DNA of 5,393 bases. It comes from Firmicutes bacterium HGW-Firmicutes-10 (GTDB lineage Bacteria; Bacillota_I; Bacilli_A; Erysipelotrichales; Erysipelotrichaceae). A model generated the notes under the pieces. That model saw only the letters and a list, made by a program, of their open reading frames with translations. It ran no database searches and had not been told where the DNA came from. Positions 4,772 to 5,393 of this stretch are shown here, one piece after another. The stretch is from the NCBI GenBank assembly GCA_002841605.1, contig PHAF01000132.1:1-5393 (forward strand), given 5' to 3'. Each line of letters starts with the position of its first letter. Position 1 is the stretch's first letter. A program made the position numbers and the translations under genes.

Positions 4772-5393
4772 TTAGACGTACAGCATTATTCATTCCGGGG
4801 AATAACCCGGCCATGCTTTTATCAGCAAACATTCTTGGAGCAGATTCTGTCATTTTGGATTTGGAAGATGCAGTTGCACTAAATCAGAAGGATAGCGCAA
4901 GAATGTTAGTAAAGCGCGCCATAACGACCTTTGATTTTACTGGAATTGAAGTGTTGGTAAGGATCAATCCGGTATCAACACCTTTTTGGAAAGATGATTT
5001 AAGAGAGATTATTGAGGCTCAACCGGATGGTTTGGTCATTCCTAAGGCAACCAAAGCGGATGTCATGGCTATTGAATCTATGGTCGTTGAACTTGAAGAA
5101 AAGTATAAGACAAACAAAAAGGTCGGATTTTTGCTCATTGCCGAGAGCGCTCTTGGAGTAGAAATGATTAGTGAAACTTTGGCCTGTTCAAATCGGATCA
5201 ATGGTGTTTTGTTAGGTGCTGAAGATTTAACGGCTGATATGGAAATCGCTCGTCGTGTCGATGGCGAAGAAATCGATTACGCCCGCAAGCGTGTCGTTAT
5301 GGCATGTAAGGCATTTCGTATACAACCTATGGATACACCGTTTACTGATGTCGATAACTTCGAAGGATTAGTGGCTGATACTCAGAAAGCCAA
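4768..5393 (+). CDS. citE: Citrate lyase beta subunit (citryl-ACP lyase), 5' part, runs off the window
   Basis: CitE cleaves citryl-S-ACP into oxaloacetate and acetyl-S-ACP. The frame opens at ATG 4768, overlapping the citD stop (ATGA), and stays open to the last base: 208 codons of an expected 290-310. Family features are the N-terminal RRTALFIPGNNPAML (3-17), the TIM-barrel strand VILDLEDAV (28-36) with the acidic DLED cluster, VRIN (64-67, the Arg that binds carboxylate), GLVIPKA (88-94), LLIAESALG (122-130, with conserved Glu126), LLGAEDLTADM (148-158, with Glu152-Asp153 near the metal site) and DTPFTDV (189-195). All key acidic residues visible are intact. There is no strong ribosome binding site, so it relies on coupling to citD. 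citF would be expected next, outside the window. Confidence 0.95.
   Translation, partial: MIRRTALFIPGNNPAMLLSANILGADSVILDLEDAVALNQKDSARMLVKRAITTFDFTGIEVLVRINPVSTPFWKDDLREIIEAQPDGLVIPKATKADVMAIESMVVELEEKYKTNKKVGFLLIAESALGVEMISETLACSNRINGVLLGAEDLTADMEIARRVDGEEIDYARKRVVMACKAFRIQPMDTPFTDVDNFEGLVADTQKA

Noticed and set aside
4795..4810. Hairpin CCGGG-GAATAA-CCCGG near the start of citE
   Set aside because: It encodes the conserved IPGNNP segment and has no T-tract, so it is most likely a codon coincidence and not an attenuator.
1..5393. CRISPR arrays, insertion sequences, tRNA or rRNA genes, phage or defence genes
   Set aside because: No direct-repeat arrays, transposase reading frames or RNA-gene signatures seen. 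The window is fully accounted for by metabolic genes and short control regions.

Overview
The window is chromosomal-type DNA from a low-to-moderate-GC bacterium, most likely a citrate-fermenting Bacillota (Firmicutes). The signs are strong AAGGAG-type ribosome binding sites, extended -10 promoters, an FCD-type GntR regulator and a lactic-acid-bacterium-style anaerobic citrate lyase cluster. TGA is used as stop in at least four genes (regulator, citC, citXG, citD), so this is not a code-4 mollicute. I cannot fix the genus; Lactobacillales and Erysipelotrichia-like lineages both fit.

Layout, left to right. (1) The 3' end of a malic enzyme-family gene (1-433, +) ends in a strong hairpin terminator. 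(2) A GntR/FCD transcriptional regulator follows (527-1168, +) with its own extended -10 promoter. (3) A convergent AEC-family membrane transporter (1187-2125, -) shares a bidirectional terminator with the regulator. (4) A compact 96-bp divergent control region (2126-2221) holds two back-to-back promoters whose -10 boxes form one palindrome (TATAATTATA). A perfect 15-bp palindrome (TGGATAC-T-GTATCCA) fills the spacer of one promoter and covers the start site of the other. (5) A tightly packed rightward operon follows: citC (2222-3247), a fused citX-citG gene (3231-4511), citD (4508-4771) and the 5' part of citE (4768 to the window end). All four genes overlap their neighbours. citF would be expected just past the right edge.

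How it works together (established pathway plus inference). The AEC carrier is the obvious candidate for bringing in citrate or a related di/tricarboxylate. Citrate lyase (CitDEF) splits citrate into acetate and oxaloacetate. CitG makes the prosthetic-group precursor from ATP and dephospho-CoA, CitX attaches it to Ser14 of CitD, and CitC acetylates its thiol to give active enzyme. The malic enzyme-family protein may decarboxylate the oxaloacetate to pyruvate, as CitM does in lactic acid bacteria. The GntR protein resembles in type and position the citrate-responsive activator CitO of Enterococcus, and probably controls the divergent promoters.

The pathway is known; I see no new biological system. 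The less ordinary points are the AEC carrier in the transporter slot, the control-region architecture and the CitXG fusion lying between citC and citD.
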